A stretch of DNA of 64,000 nt from Onchocerca volvulus. Lineage: Eukaryota > Nematoda > Chromadorea > Rhabditida > Onchocercidae. Positions 11,969 through 26,400 of the stretch are shown here, piece by piece. Made by a program: the position numbers and the translations under genes. The notes below the pieces were generated by a model. It was not told the origin of the DNA, made no database searches, and saw nothing but the letters and a program-made list of their open reading frames with translations. The DNA is taken from positions 889,644 to 953,643 of the forward strand of contig HG738141.1 of NCBI GenBank assembly GCA_000499405.2, in the 5' to 3' direction. The number at the start of each line of letters is the position of its first letter. The stretch's first letter is position 1.

Positions 11969-12530
11969 AGCACGATATAAATTAATTGCAACATAATTTA
12001 ACTTGTTAAATCATTCTGAAACAATTTTTCTATTTAGCATGTCATATATCATTAATATTCAAATGTAATTACTATGAAAACTTATTTGCATATTATATAT
12101 GCAATAATTTGATAAAAACTTTACGGATAGCTCAGATATTTAGTTATATTAGCTTATTCATTAATTTATGACATTTTCATATTTTGCGCAATAAAAAGTT
12201 TTCTTTCACTCGTATTAAACTTAATTTATTTCTAAATTTTTATCAATTTAGATTGTTAAAACTATTGTAAATAATATGTAAGTATATTCTGAGATATTTT
12301 CAAATTTGTAATACTTCGAATCCAAAATGTGATCATTTTAAAAAATTAAATGATGATTATTCACTGATAGGATAATCATTCATTTATCATCGGCAACCGA
12401 AAAAAATTGATTCGTTAATTTGAACATTAATTAATTTGCAAAAAATTAAAAAAAATTAATTTGCACATTAAATAAGAATAAGTAATTCACTTTAAATAAA
12501 TGATTAAATAAGTAATTCATTTTAATATTC

Positions 12531-13077
12531 TTCAAGAATCAAAGGATAGTTTAGACGATTTCATTCAAGATGTCAAATTATCATTAGAATCTCGCAAAGA
12601 AACTTTACGGCCATATCGTTTGAGTTTTTCTCCAACTAATTTATTGATTTATTAGTAAGAAATTGATGTTTTTCAAGGAATTTGATCAATATTTAGCTAA
12701 AAATAAACTGGAAGAGTATAAAAAATTTCAACAGTAAGAGAGAAAACTATTATTTAAAAAAAAAAAAAGAAAAAATTTATCATGACAAACTTTATTAGTA
12801 AGAAGATTCCAACAAAAGATACTTGAAAAGATTGTAACCAAATTTGAAGTGTAGGAATACAAGCAGCGATGCACTGTAAAATTCAAATCAAAAGATAATT
12901 TTTTCACCTTTTAAAATATTTCAGTCAGAAAATCGCAAATATTTTCCATGAAACATGGAATGGAAAGAACTCATCGATAATGCCTCTATCTATCATTTGC
13001 GTCAACGATATTACACCTGTGTCATCTGTGAATGGACACATTTCTTGTCATCAACTTTTTTTCAAACAATAGCAAAA
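12531..13077 (+). pseudogene. Coding-like relic, unidentified protein
   Basis: Several consecutive plus-strand segments have coding character but are broken by stops and frame changes. They are a 40-codon stretch (ESKDSLDDFIQDVKLSLES..., to TAG at 12654), a lysine-rich coil-like piece (FFKEFDQYLAKNKLEEYKK), a piece around RFQQKILEKIVTKFEV, and KIANIFHETWNGKNSS onward to TAG near 13075. GTAAGA occurs at two segment ends, so a multi-exon gene is an alternative, but I could not join the frames. Confidence 0.3.
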
Positions 13078-13442
13078 ATAAGAAAGAAAGAAAGGACGAG
13101 ACATTTTCAGTTCAGTACTTTTCTTCATTTTTTGAAATTATAATTTTTTCCTTTACATTCATTTCCCTTACTTTTCTTTCTTTTTCTCGTCAAAAAGGTG
13201 AAAAAAATGTAATTGAATATTAAAAGAGAAAGAAAAGCATTATTATGCAAATTCAAAAGAAATTTAATTTTCATTATTCGATAAAGTAGAGAGAGAAGAA
13301 GGAAGAAGAAGAGGAAGAGAAATATTGATAAAATGAAATGTAAGAAGCAATTCAATCTTCCTGATTTAACACAAAAAATTGAAGGTTGGATTTGAATTGA
13401 AATAGCTGTTACATTATGTGAAACATTTTTATATTTTCCAAA

Positions 13443-13443
13443 C

Positions 13444-13504
<61 letters not shown>

Positions 13505-13509
13505 CTCTT
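13443..13509. repeat. CT / TCTA microsatellite
   Basis: A long (CT)n run passes into (TCTA)n and back to CT. It is a simple sequence with no other signal. Confidence 0.95.
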
Positions 13510-16500
13510 TGTCTAATTGTATTTGGTGACATTAGTGACAAAACTGATAATACATAAGTGAAAGATAAGGTCTCTGTTTAAAGTTTAGCCATAAGTGCTT
13601 ATGGATATGCTGGAATTGATTTATTGCTATTTAATTCAATTATCAACTTTGATAATATCTGATTTAGTATGCTGTATGATATTAGGTAAACACTATTTGC
13701 CAATAGTATTTCTGGCCAAGATGATGAAAATGATTAGACGTTATTTGCTTGGCTCTTATATATTTCATTGTTTTGCTTCCAATATCAGCACAATATAACT
13801 TATTAAACTATTTGTTAGTAACATGGTAATAATTAAATGAATCATGCAAGTATCAAAATTTTGATATCAAATAATCGTTTAATTGATTTGATTATATTCA
13901 ATTATTGAAATGAATAAATTCATTCAGTTTCTGATAATTTGACAAATTATCTAAGTAAAGATGAAACTTCCCCTTTTTAGAATTTATTGTGACAGCGTTT
14001 TTTTTTCTTTTTGTAATAAATTTATCAATTTATCAAATTATTGGCAGTAAGTACTTTTCGGGTACTCAATCATTTTTTATTACTTTCATAAACAAAATAT
14101 TCTGAAAGTTTTTCTATTGGTAATATTTTCCATAGCAACCATTTCTTATTCACTTTCATGTGTTTTTAAACAAAATTAAATAATGAATAGCTAATTTAGT
14201 TTTCATAACTTTTTCTTTCTTTTATCTTCTATATCTGGTATGTTAATTTTAATTTAAATTTTTTTTATGACCGAGCAAATGACTTTTCTTTTGTTTTTAT
14301 TTCGACAATGTTTTAATTAATTGGGGCTTGACATTTTTACTTCATCTACAAATTTATTAGGAAGGAGGTAGAGAGAAAGAGAAAGAGAAAAAAATCAAAG
14401 AAATGAATCGAAAATATCGATTTTCGTTTCTTCAAATTCCATTTTATCCCTTTTCATCCCCGCACCATCCCCGCCTTTCGTTTCCTCTACATTTGTATCA
14501 CCCGAATGACAATTATTTCATTTCATGTTAAAATTTTGTTTATAAAATAATTACGTAGTAATTAACGAACGTCCTCGTTCCATTCAAGAAGAGGTATCTT
14601 TGGTCGCAGTCATTGCGATTCATTCGTCAAATAATTGAATTTATTATCTCAGATTTTAAGCACCAAGTAGCACTCCTCTTTGTTTCCTTTCTTGTTTAAT
14701 TTGATTTTTATTGTATTCATAGCATTGTGAGTTTTGATTTAGTCTAAAAATTAATAAAAAAAAAACATTAGAATAAATTTTTTTCAATTTTCAGTCTAAA
14801 ATTAAATCGATTGAATTGATAAAAATATTGATTACGATAAGTAATGCTAATGATGTTCGTGATAGCAGTAATGATGACAGCGATAACATTTGTCGATCTG
14901 TCAATTATCATCAATCATTCCTTGAATTTACTCAAACTTTTTTTCTTTTTTTGATGATTCCAATGGGAATAAGAAGACAAGTGAAACGATTACTTGCTAT
15001 TAAAATTTGTTTACATAAAGGAAAATATTCGAATTTTTTCTTTATGAAAACGAGGAAGATTTTAAATCCGAAAATAGCTTATTGTAGCATATTAAAAAAA
15101 TTAATCATTTGAACATATCGAATCTTTCGATCAACCAATAAATCAATCAAATAGTATCTTCTCTGTTGTAAAATAGCCAACGATATTTTTTATTGGAAAA
15201 TTATCCTAAATATAATCATTAAAATTAATCACAAGTAGCAGCGTAATTACAATATGCGCCAATTTCAATATTTTTTGATATATTGTATTTATTTCACTAA
15301 TAAAGAAAGATATACCAAAAGATGTCATACGATTGACCGAATTTATCGAATTAGATTTCCGACATCGTTAATCCGATTTAAATCTTTTTCATCTTATAAA
15401 GGATTTCGAATTTCATAATTGAGGTTTTTTTCTTTTTTCTTTTTTGTTTTTTTTTTCTTTTTTTTGTTTATTTGAATGTTTCCGGGAAACAATTATAATT
15501 CCGACAAAGTGAATATTATGACCTTTCTTTCTTCTCATCATTATTTATATGGTCGAGAAAATACGGCATAATAATGGAAGGGAAGGAATTTGAAGGACGC
15601 CAAATTACGATCAATCTCATCAAGCATAGCTTGCAATTGAACAAATATGTTAGCGTTTTGTATATAAATGGATATCTGTAATGCTTTGAATTGGAAAATG
15701 AAATGAAATTGTGAAATAGGGTGACGAATTTAGTTAGACAATAATTTCATTTTGAGGCTCGATTCTCTAGGCAGTGGAAACTTTAATGCAAATTTAATTT
15801 CAGAAAGGAAAAACTTTTGTTTTCGATCTCCACTATGAATGTATAATAATGAAATATTGTATTCGTCATAAATTTCTGATTTTATCAATTTTCTCTCTAT
15901 TTAATTGTTGAATTAGTTTTAAAACTTTTGAATTTATTCACTTCCAATATTTAAAATTCCATTTCATTTTTATGTTAACTTGTTGCATATCGTTGAAATT
16001 ATCAACTATCCATTTTTTCCTTTTTTTTTCTCGCCTTATCACATTCAACAATATCGCGATTTTTCTCGTTTTTAATAACACATTGTCATTAAAAATGATT
16101 TGGTATTTTTCATCTCCATACTTTTGCAATCGAATTTTTTGATTTTTTATTGGCTTAATGGAAAAGTGCAACGATCCGTCTAAAATCTATTTTTACATTT
16201 GCTAGTTGAATGATAATAATTATTAACTGCTATATCGATGCACATTTGTTAAGATATATCAAATATATAAAACATAAACTGGCATTTAAAGGCCAAGCTG
16301 AAGTCTTTGGCTCTCAAGAAAAAAACATAGGAATTTAACGAGTTAAATTTCAGTATCATCTTGGCAGTATTTTAGTAGCAATGTTGCAGACAAAAGAAGC
16401 TATCCATCAAGAGTTGTAATAAATAAATGGAACTTAGCTCCATAAAAATAATTTTTTTTTTTTTTGTGAAAATTTGTAAGACTCTCCAAATAAAAAAAAG

Positions 16501-17990
16501 AAATATTAATCCATAAAAAGTGGAGAATATGACTGATATGTTGAAATTCGTTTGATCAGCTGAAAATCTCGTATGACAATGTTTTTCGATTTAGTTGTTT
16601 GGTAATCGTATCAGCATTGTTGAAATGAAACATTTGGAGTAATCAATATGGTTCGTAAGATAATAATTTGAAAATGATCGATCGATATGATTAGTCTATA
16701 ATTTGAAATAATTGATATTGTTCGATTATGGATTGATTTATTTTTCTTTCTTCTCTTTCTTGATTAATGACTGCAATTCGCTGAAATCTTGTGTCTGAAT
16801 TCAGCAATGAGCAAAGGAACGCGAGAAAAAAAAAAAAATTATGTTCTTTTCTTTCTTTTTTGTAAAAATAAAATTATTCGAAAAAATCATTTAAAAATTG
16901 GAATGGTTCGTTAATTTTGGTATTTTCCTTTGCTGTGACAACCCATTTCTTTTCCCTTTTTTTCATTCATTCATTTATTTCCCAAACAAATTTGAGAAAT
17001 GTTTTTTTTCTTCTTTTCCTTTTCAATTAATTCATTTTTAATTTTATCCATTTTAAATTCTTGTCGGCAAGAACATAATAAAATGAAGTGTGTAAAATAT
17101 GAAGTTAACACATTATTTCCAGGTATAAAGTAGTATGATTGATAAGGGAAGATATGAAGTTTTTATAATTTAAAACTTCTAAAGATTAGCGATTTATAGA
17201 CTTTTTAAAATTTATTTTGTGATTAAAATGAATACGATTGATTTATAAATTTAACAGTTTGATTAATAAAAGGATGTAGGAATTTTATAATTTTGAAAAG
17301 CTCATAAATCTGGAAAGTTCATAAATTTGGAGAAATTTTTTTTCTCACTTCCGAGAACTAGTTTCTTTTTGAAATGTGAAAAATTCTTACTTAATACATG
17401 TAGTTAAATTTTATAACTTATTTTACTGTATGTTATATCAACAAATTTTTATAGTTTTTTAATGATGCGTTTTTTTTTTACTGGTAGATTGCACTCAGCA
17501 GTAGTCAGTACATTCTCCAAGAAATGATTTAAATTTAATTCATAAATCGCATTTGAAATACTGAAAATGTATTATATATACTTATTTTATTTTACATAAA
17601 TTAATACAGATGTGTTACTGTTGAATAAAAATACTGTTTGATGGAATATGAATTTCTTTCGAAAAATATCTAATTAAATGTTAGCATAATTTCAAAAAAT
17701 CACTGACTGAAACAAAATTTAATGAATAAATGTTTTGAATTTTACTTCCTGAGAAATATTTAGAGGCAAATTAATGGATATATTGACAATCTAACGGACT
17801 ATAAAATAATTCAATAACATTATAAGCGTTTGCCATACCATATTCAACATTCATTTACTTTGTTTGCTACGATTCTTATTTCCGGATTTTTTCCGTTATA
17901 TACATATATAAACAGTTTGATGAATCATGAAATTATTCAATAGCATTATCACCGATCTTTTCGTTCATTTTTTTATTTTGTAATAAAATT

Positions 17991-18187
17991 TATATAAATA
18001 AAAATGTAAGTATTCGTTATTACTTGCCACACAATTTTTCAAGTTCTTCATCGATTGATTTGAAATTTTCATACAACGTTGCATTCGATAAGGCGCGTAA
18101 TTTTATGCGGATAATAAGGCGCATGTTTGAGAACTTTCGGAGATTTAAAATTTTGAACAAACGAATATTTGCATTTTCATTTATATG
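17991..18187. mobile_element. Small terminal-inverted-repeat element (MITE-like)
   Basis: The left end (TATATAAATAAAAATGTAAG, then TATTCGTT) is complementary, with a few mismatches, to the right end (AACAAACGAATATTTGCATT, then TTCATTTATAT). The same end sequence, followed by the same AATCTCCGAAAGTTC-type motif, occurs at the left end of the larger element at 59248-59997. About 197 bp long with no coding capacity. It is probably a non-autonomous DNA transposon family. Confidence 0.6.
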
Positions 18188-18855
18188 GATAGACTAATTG
18201 GACCGACCATGCAAAGTGTGACGGAATCCAGCTAATATGAAATAAATTTGGAAAAAGTATTTTGTTGTTTATTTCTTCAAAAAATCTTTTCCAAAAAAAA
18301 AAAGTCTTAATGCAATTCCACTCATTTCGGTTTAGTTATTCTAAAGAATTGTCATTTTAAGTTTGTCAAATTGCATTCTCGGTCGATTATTTGGCTCTCT
18401 TTTTTGTAACTTTCTAATGATAAGATATCCATATTAGTGTTGTGGTTGCAATTATATGCTTCATGTTACATGCTGCACGCTGCATGCTGTATATTGCTTA
18501 TTATTGCGTATTTTATAAATATAAACATCTGTTTATACATTTCCACGTGATATGATATTAGCATTAAGATGTAATACTGTTTTTTTGGACAGATGCAATA
18601 CTATTTTTTTTTCCTTCTTTCTTTCTTTCTCTCTTTTTCCTTCCTTTCTCCCGTCTCTCTATCGTCTCTTCATGAAAGAGTAATCGAGAAATAGTGTATA
18701 TTTTGAAGACAAACAAACAAACGGATCTTTATAAAAGAGATAAGAGAAGTGGCGAAAGTGGAAAGCAACCTGCAGAATGCATTTTTCATTATTAACATGT
18801 AATTTCTCGATCCCTTCACTCCTTGCTATATTATTATAACTATTATAGGTACTAG

Positions 18856-18872
18856 AGGTCACGTCCAGGTCA
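18856..18872 (+). promoter_or_regulatory. DR5 nuclear-receptor-like site
   Basis: Two perfect AGGTCA half-sites in direct repeat are separated by CGTCC; the extended repeat is AGGTCACGT twice, 11 bases apart. DR5 is a known binding geometry for nuclear-receptor dimers. It lies 1.5 kb upstream of the first NUMB coding exon found. Function is inferred only. Confidence 0.4.
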
Positions 18873-20400
18873 CGTTTAGACTTACACTTACGTTGTACTA
18901 TCTCCGAGATCTAGCTTTTCGTAGAGAAAAAGTGAGAAAAAAGATAGATATCATAGTACCATATCATGATGAGGAAAGGAAGTCTCATAGTAATCAATTC
19001 ATCATTTTCATTAATTTCAGGTTTTTTTTTTCTTTACGTATGAAATAATTTCCAAAATTCTGGAAGCAAAATTCTTCACATTAAGTCGTATTAATTCAGT
19101 GATAATTATTCCAGATAATTATTATTCCTTTTCTTATTGTTGATTTTCTTGTTCTTACTGTTGTTCTCGTTATTTTCTTGGAAGAAAAAAAAAAGATACG
19201 AAAAAATAGACGGAACGGACAGATAGTTTGAAAACGTTGTTAACTGCAGTGAATAAATTTATGGATATTCGTTTGTTGCAGCTGCGATTTCGATTCATCA
19301 ATTTTTTTTAACAGTAATTGCCTGCAATATTAATCCATTAAAGTATTCATCATTTCGGCTTATTGATTTCATCGACAAAGCCAAAAATCAACAAAAAAAG
19401 CATCGATCGATAGGTATGTGTGTGTGTGTTTGTGTCTGTTCGCATTGTTGACAGCCATATGTCGTCATCATTTATGATCGTTGGGGTAAGTAATGTTTTA
19501 ATTTTTTTTAGGAAATTTTTTTCTGGGTATGACATTAGTTTGTAGCTTTAATTACTTTTCTTTCGTTTGTCGATTATTGCTATACTTTCCGTTTCTTTTA
19601 CAAAAATTAAAATCATTCTATGAAAATTTCACTTCCATTTCTTTTTTTTTTCGCGTCTTTATCAGTTAATCAGTTTCGCTTTTATTTGTTTCTTGAAGAT
19701 CTTATCATTCAGTAGTTTTCATTTCCATCGCTTTTTTGGAAGCCTGATCGGTCTCTTGATTTAATTTCTGCTCTCTTTCTGAGATATTTCCTGTGTAAGA
19801 AGAATTCTTCACATTCCAATTCCATTGCTATGGTGATGTATTAATATATGCAAGAAATGTCTGCATTATAATGTATTCTTCATAACAGAACATATGGTCC
19901 ATTCATCTTTGCAGTAAAAATTCTATTTATACTAACGAATCCTATGGGTTGGATTCTGAACCAAAACATCTTTTACACCAGAAATTAATCTGATTAGTAG
20001 TTAATATGAATACTTATGAACTTTTTTGATCTTTATATATATATATATATATTTTTTTTTTGTATCATACAATGAGGACTTATGAAGTCATTATCAATTT
20101 CTGAAGAAAGAAATTATTCCTAAAAATATTGATGAAAATTTGGATTAACACACTTTTTTTTTTTTTTTTTTTTTTAAATTTTGAAGCCCACTACTATTTC
20201 CATTCCATCTATCAAAAGCTGAAAAATCATTTGATATATTAATCTTTTTCAAAAATTTATAAGTAGAACTTCTCCTGCCCTTATCCAGTAATATTCATGT
20301 TATCTCCCTTATTCGAAAATATTTATATTGTTTATATTATTTATGACTACATTTTGTATTTTCATTTTTATTATTTTCTTTGTATTCTAAGTTATCACCG

Positions 20401-23400
20401 ATGCCTTCGACGCCGTCACCTTCCACTTTTTATCGAAATCTATGGCGTTTAACGGAACGAAATAAGAAGCGAAAAAAAGAAAGTTTGACAAATAGTCATT
20501 CGAATAGTGATGAAGCCGTTAGCGATCATAGCAATGCATCACAACAGCAACAACAACAACAATCCATAGAATTGTCAACTGAAACTCACGATATATTACC
20601 GCCCAAAGGGTTAATTTGTTTTCCTTTATTTTTGTTCATATACTGGCATTAAATTTTCAGCATTTTTCAGAAAAATATTTATAGTTTTAAATGGAAGAGG
20701 GAAATTCAATGAAAAATGGAACATGTAAAAAGTAGGAGAAATCCTTTAAAAAATTTGACAAAAATGAAAAAAAAAACCATAAATTAATGAGATATGATAT
20801 TACCGCTTAAATATCATTTCCTGCTGATTTGATCTATTATATCTTCCGGTAAATACTAATCTCTGTTAAATTGTTCAAGAATAGGAAATATAAACTTTTC
20901 ATCTTTTTCTTTCCTTTTTTTTTTCTTACAGAAAAGCTGTTGAAAACTTAAAGGTTTACACTATTTTTATCTAAACTTTTCAATTCTAATGGATGTACAT
21001 GATCGCTATTTCTTTATTTTATATTTAGAGCACGAAAATGCGACTATAAATTGCAATGTTATCTTTGATAAGGGAAAGTTTTTATTTGTTTTAAATATTT
21101 CACTAGTCTTTTTTTATAGAAATGTCTGTTGAATTTATTATATCTTCATTTCATTACTTCCACAGTTTTCTAAAATTACATATATGTTCAATCTCTTTGA
21201 TATACTTATCATTCTTGCCCCACAAATACATATGAAAAAATGTCTTCGAAAGAGAGCGAAAGGTTGTTCTATTGAAAACAGGTTCGATCAAGGAAATGAG
21301 TGGAGGCGATACAATTTTCCATTCGGTTGTCTCTGTACTATCGGTTGAGCTCCGTGTATATATGTATACATTATATCATCATTGTTTCATCAATATACGA
21401 AATACGAGATTAGTTTGGTTGATACATATATTAAATGAGTGGATCTACTACTCAGGCAAATATGTTCTCTTTAGAAACATTTCTTTTGTTTCATGGCTAA
21501 AAGTATTCCGCTTGAATATGGATAAATTTAAGTTGGTTTCATTCAAGTTTAAATCGATTTTAGTTTTTTACTGTTTGTGATATTTTTTAATTTTTCTGTA
21601 ATCTAATTGCTGTCCTGGTTTCTTTTTTCTTGTTTTTTCTCTTAATTTTTTAAAAAATCTTTCCGTGTCTTTCATCTATCTTTAAATTTTTCCTCGATTT
21701 ATTGTTTCAGTTTTTTTTTTTTTTAAATGTTTCGTTAAAATGCCGCATTTTATATTATACATACTCATAAAGCACGCGAAAGAAAAATGTCTTCTTAGAT
21801 ATATCCGAAATAGCTTTTTTAAAATTGCGTCTCTATTTTTCTGGAATAAAAATTTTGACATTTTTTTGCTTGTTTATGAGAAAATTATCTAGGCGTATAA
21901 TTTTTATAAATAATGAAAATGTATAATATTATACACGCTCATAAAACACGCGAAAATGAGATTAAACAACAAAAAATATATTTCAATTCTTCAAATTAGG
22001 TTGCAAATTCAAAAATGCTACGAATGAAATGGCATTGCAAATTTAGCAACTCTAAGATAAAAATATCGATTAGAATTTAAAGCAAATAAAATTAATGAAT
22101 TTATATAAAAAAGTTCTATTCTATTAATTTATATGAAAAAGTAATATATATACAATTACTTTTTCATATAAAACAGCTATTTTTTAGCAGCAACATTTTT
22201 TAACAGAAATATATTGAATGAAATTAAAGGGTATGTAAAAATTATAACCATTCAATGCGATATAAAAAATGAGGAAAATCATTTATGAAAATAATCATAC
22301 AAAGTAGTTTCAGGAGAGTAATAACATTAGTAGCATTAAGGAATTAAGTCAGATAGTTGAAAATTAAGAAAACTTATTTATGTTTAAATTTTGTAGATAT
22401 GTTGCTTGATAAATGATGCTTTTTTGCCTTTTTTTAAGTTTGTAAAAATAATATAAGTGGTATCGTATTCTCATGTATAAATGTTATATTTGAATTCCGA
22501 TTAATTTGATTCGAAATTTAGTTTGTTTTCAAGAACTAAAAACCATTCGTTTTATTTCTATTTTCCAGCTTGATTACTAGAGTCGGTGGTTAGCATGAAT
22601 TCAAATTCCCTAAGGTATTACTTCCTGATAAAGATTTCATTCGATGCCGCGTTTATTTCTAAACATTGTGATTTTCTTCCATTCGTTATCGTCGGTCATT
22701 TGTACCAATTGTAATGCTTTAGCATACTTAGCAATTCCTCGAGATTCCTCATCTTTTATCTGTGAAAAATCTAAAGAAATGCTAAAGCATAACTATTTGG
22801 CATGTTTTATTTGTTCAATTCTATCTGAAGACAACCATTTACGGAATTCAGTTCCGTTTTATTTAAATAGTTCAAGTACTTGTTGTTTGATTTTCTGGAT
22901 TATAGATTTTATTTGTTCACTTGAATTGCTATCTTATATGTTTGATTAAAATTTACAATTTTCGGATGCTTCTCACTAATTTTGGTCCATTATCAATTTT
23001 ATTTAATATCCACTGTCTAGCTGTGAATTAACCATGAAATCATAATCATCGCATCTTGTCAATCTTCAAGAAGATTGTTACCTCTTGCAAAAATTTGAGG
23101 ATTAAAATGCGTGACTTGGTGAAGTGAAATTTTCGAAGAATTTAACTGTTTTTGTTGTGTAGATGTTCATAATCGGTAGGAATAATGTATAATGTTTATT
23201 GGACATTTATGTTTCTTCAAAATTCTTTTCAGTGTTGATATTTGAGTAAATAAAGAAAGTGGAGCTTATAAGAGATTAGGCATTTTGTGATAAAAAGAAT
23301 ACTTTATCTTTTTTGTATATCAAGTGATAATGATAATCAATTGTCAAAACTTGCTCGATCATTTAGAGATAAAAATGAAGATTTGTTGTAGAATATCTTA

Positions 23401-26400
23401 TTCTTTTTCTTTAGAAATAATCTTTTTCCTTGTTTTAATTTTGTCTTAAAACCTATGCCAAATTTGAATTAAAATTATTAATAGATTTTCAATGAAATTG
23501 TTTGTTTAATTATATCATCTAAATCATATATATATGTATATATTACGCGTAAATATATAATTGATTATTTTGAGTGACAGCTATTATTTCTATTTCTATG
23601 AGATGGAAAGGAGAATGGAAGAGCTTAGACAATGAGTTTTCTAGACTAAAAGTAATAAGTAATAAGGAATTAGCTATTTGGCATCATTTCATTTTACTCT
23701 TCATTTGACTATTTCTTTCTAGGAAAAATTTTTTAATTTTTCTGAAATTTTTTTGCGATTTTCTATTTTTCCGAAATTTCTCTTTCTTCATAGTAGTCTC
23801 AGTCTGAGAATTTCACTTAATCAGAAAAATGGTATTAGAAATGGAGGATCAGAAATTAAGTAAAATTTAATGCCTTTATCCTGTCAATCGCGTTGTCTCT
23901 CTAGCATACCAACTTAAATTTTTTGATGAACATTGCATCATCCGAATTTCTGTTTTTGCTGATTTCACGAAATTTTTCACTTTCCAATTTATATATGTTT
24001 CTCATGAAATTCATCTAATTTTTTTGTCTTTTTTTATGTGTGTTATGTCAGATTTAAACTTGAGCAATTTAAAATATTTCCTAGTTTTTAGTACTAATGT
24101 ATTTTAATTTGAAGGTCTTATGATGATCTTTTGATTCTGGCATTTTTGGGTTATATATCTCAAAAAATTTGAGATGAAAATTGATCTTCATATGTATTTG
24201 ATCGATTCGTTAAATATTAATTTCTATGAAAGTTATGATATTAACCATTCTTCGCAGTTGAAATCTAAGTTTGTATCATTATTCCTGCTATTTCGATGTA
24301 TTTACGAAGAACTTGATTCAGTGTTTTTAGTTAAGATACATTATATAATTAGGTGTTTAGTCATATTAATGATTTGTAAATGTTGATGGGATCATTCTAC
24401 TAACAAATAATTATTTTAATAGTGCATTATTTGAAAAATATGACGCACAGAGATGCTAGAAAATTTTTTTTAAAAAATTAATAATAGAAAAAAATAAAAA
24501 AGCAATAATTATTATTGCTGCAGCGATAATTTGTTAGGATCATTGAATAGCACTATTGATAAGTAATTAGCTTGTGCATCCATTTTAGAAAAAATAATGT
24601 CTCAAATGAATAGAAAATTGATTTGAAGGAGAATGCAAGAAAAAATAAATGCGATTAGTTCTGAAGCATTTTTTTTACTGTTGAATAAATATTTCTGTTA
24701 CTGAGAAAAGGGTAGAGTATAAATACAAGTGTTTTTTAAACACATCATCTTGATTGAACACTTTAACATCATTAAATTAAAATTTTCTTTATTTTCAATT
24801 TAAAATTTCAGTTTTTATCTGATTACGAATTTTAAATCTTGTCCTGTATTTTCTTTCTGTCTTTTTCGACATTTATTTATCATGCTTGTTATATTGTCAT
24901 TATTGTTAAATATTGGCCGTTTGATCAACCTATTTCTTTATCAGCTAATATTTCATTCAGTTTACATTCCATCGGTTTTCTCCATTATTTACTAATTTAA
25001 ACAGCAAGTAGACTTTGTTCTGTTAGTTGATATGAATGATGCCCTTTAATATTTTTTAACAAATCAAAGATCTGAATAGTTTAAAAGAAACATTGCTTCT
25101 TTTAGTTGGTTACACTTTTCAAATTGCATTCTCTATTAGTTTACATCAATAATGCCTATGGAAGCATGATAATTTTTCCCAAAGTCAAAAATTTGAATAA
25201 TTCAAGAGAAATGTATTTCTTCTGGCTTACTAAACTTCCAGTTTTTTATTCCTAGCATGATTAAAAATAAACTTTTTTTCGATGGTAAATATTTTTTTGA
25301 GTCGGAATATTTGTATGGCACAACATAAACAAGTTTTGCTACAAAGTCCTGTAAATTGGAAAGTTAAACAACTTTTATTGAAACGAGAGATGGCAACAAT
25401 TATAATAAAACTGAAGTATAGATGGTGGATCAAACTGAGTGAACAAAATGGCGAAATCAAAAAGATCAAGTAATAAAGCATAGAATCAACACGTGAGCAT
25501 GAAAGCTTCTAAACAAAAAATTTCATATACTTTCCTTTTACTTCTAGCCAAAAGAAAACGAGAAGTAATGAGGACACTTTATCCAGGAGATTGTTGTCCT
25601 GCCCCATTTGATCTATTTTAATACAAAATGGATTCCATAATTTCGTAAGGGTTGTTGTGTTACCTTATACAGGATAAACTTCCACTGATATCTCTTGTGA
25701 ATTAACAGTTAGCTCATTCGCTCCTCGACGGCTTTATTGATGAAAATTGGCTTTTCTTGCATTTGACATATTTTATGGCTTAAGATAATTTCATTCTGGT
25801 CAATTAGCTTTCTTTTCTGCTCTCATCTACTATCAGTTTAATTCTTTTCAGTGTTTCATTCCATACATAATACTATTGCTAATATTACTGTTATAATATA
25901 TTCATCTTGTTCATTAAGAAAAAAAGAAAAAAAATTACCTTCCTTAGATAGCAGCAAATAGCGTATTAAAGTTTCATGTTTTTTTTTTGTTGTTTCATTC
26001 ATTTTCTTAACTTTTCAGAATTATTTTTTCAGTTTCTCACATACATAGCTTAATAGTATAGTATTTTTTAGTATTAAATGTTGTTTCTTGGAAGTTTTGA
26101 AAATTTCTTCTTTGTTTTGTTAGATATATATCTGTAGCAAAATACGGATTGGAGATTTTCTGTAATGATATGTATAAGATAGAATTCTTGCTTTGCTTTT
26201 AATTGTCTTTTTTTTCAAAATTTCTTTTTGAAATTTCTTTAAAACTGTTTTAAATTGTATTTACAGTCCTTTCAAATCAATTAATATTTTTTTCTCTAGT
26301 GATACTTTCAGTGGCACTTTTAATAAGAATTGTGTTATTTTTGACTGAGTTCAGTAAAATTGCTTCAAGTTTTTATTTCTCTCATTCGATATATCCTATT

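Larger units (their letters stand above)
8266..20391. other. 12-kb gene-poor interval with repeats and relics
   Basis: No intact gene was recognised. It holds a GC-rich island, a duplicated piece of the SLC35B4-like locus, dispersed repeat copy 2, two coding-like relic zones, a palindrome, a CT/TCTA microsatellite, a small inverted-repeat element and a DR5 site, each listed separately. Upstream non-coding exons and the promoter of the NUMB gene could lie in the right part. Confidence 0.55.

Noticed and set aside
14816..15112. 98-codon open frame starting at TTG
   Set aside because: There is no ATG start and no family resemblance, and most of it looks like translated AT-rich DNA.
20039..20056. 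(AT)n run
   Set aside because: It is a short simple sequence with no further structure.
22644..22949. 101-codon plus-strand open frame in NUMB intron 1
   Set aside because: It is the shadow of the minus-strand relic, whose amino-acid pattern is far more protein-like.
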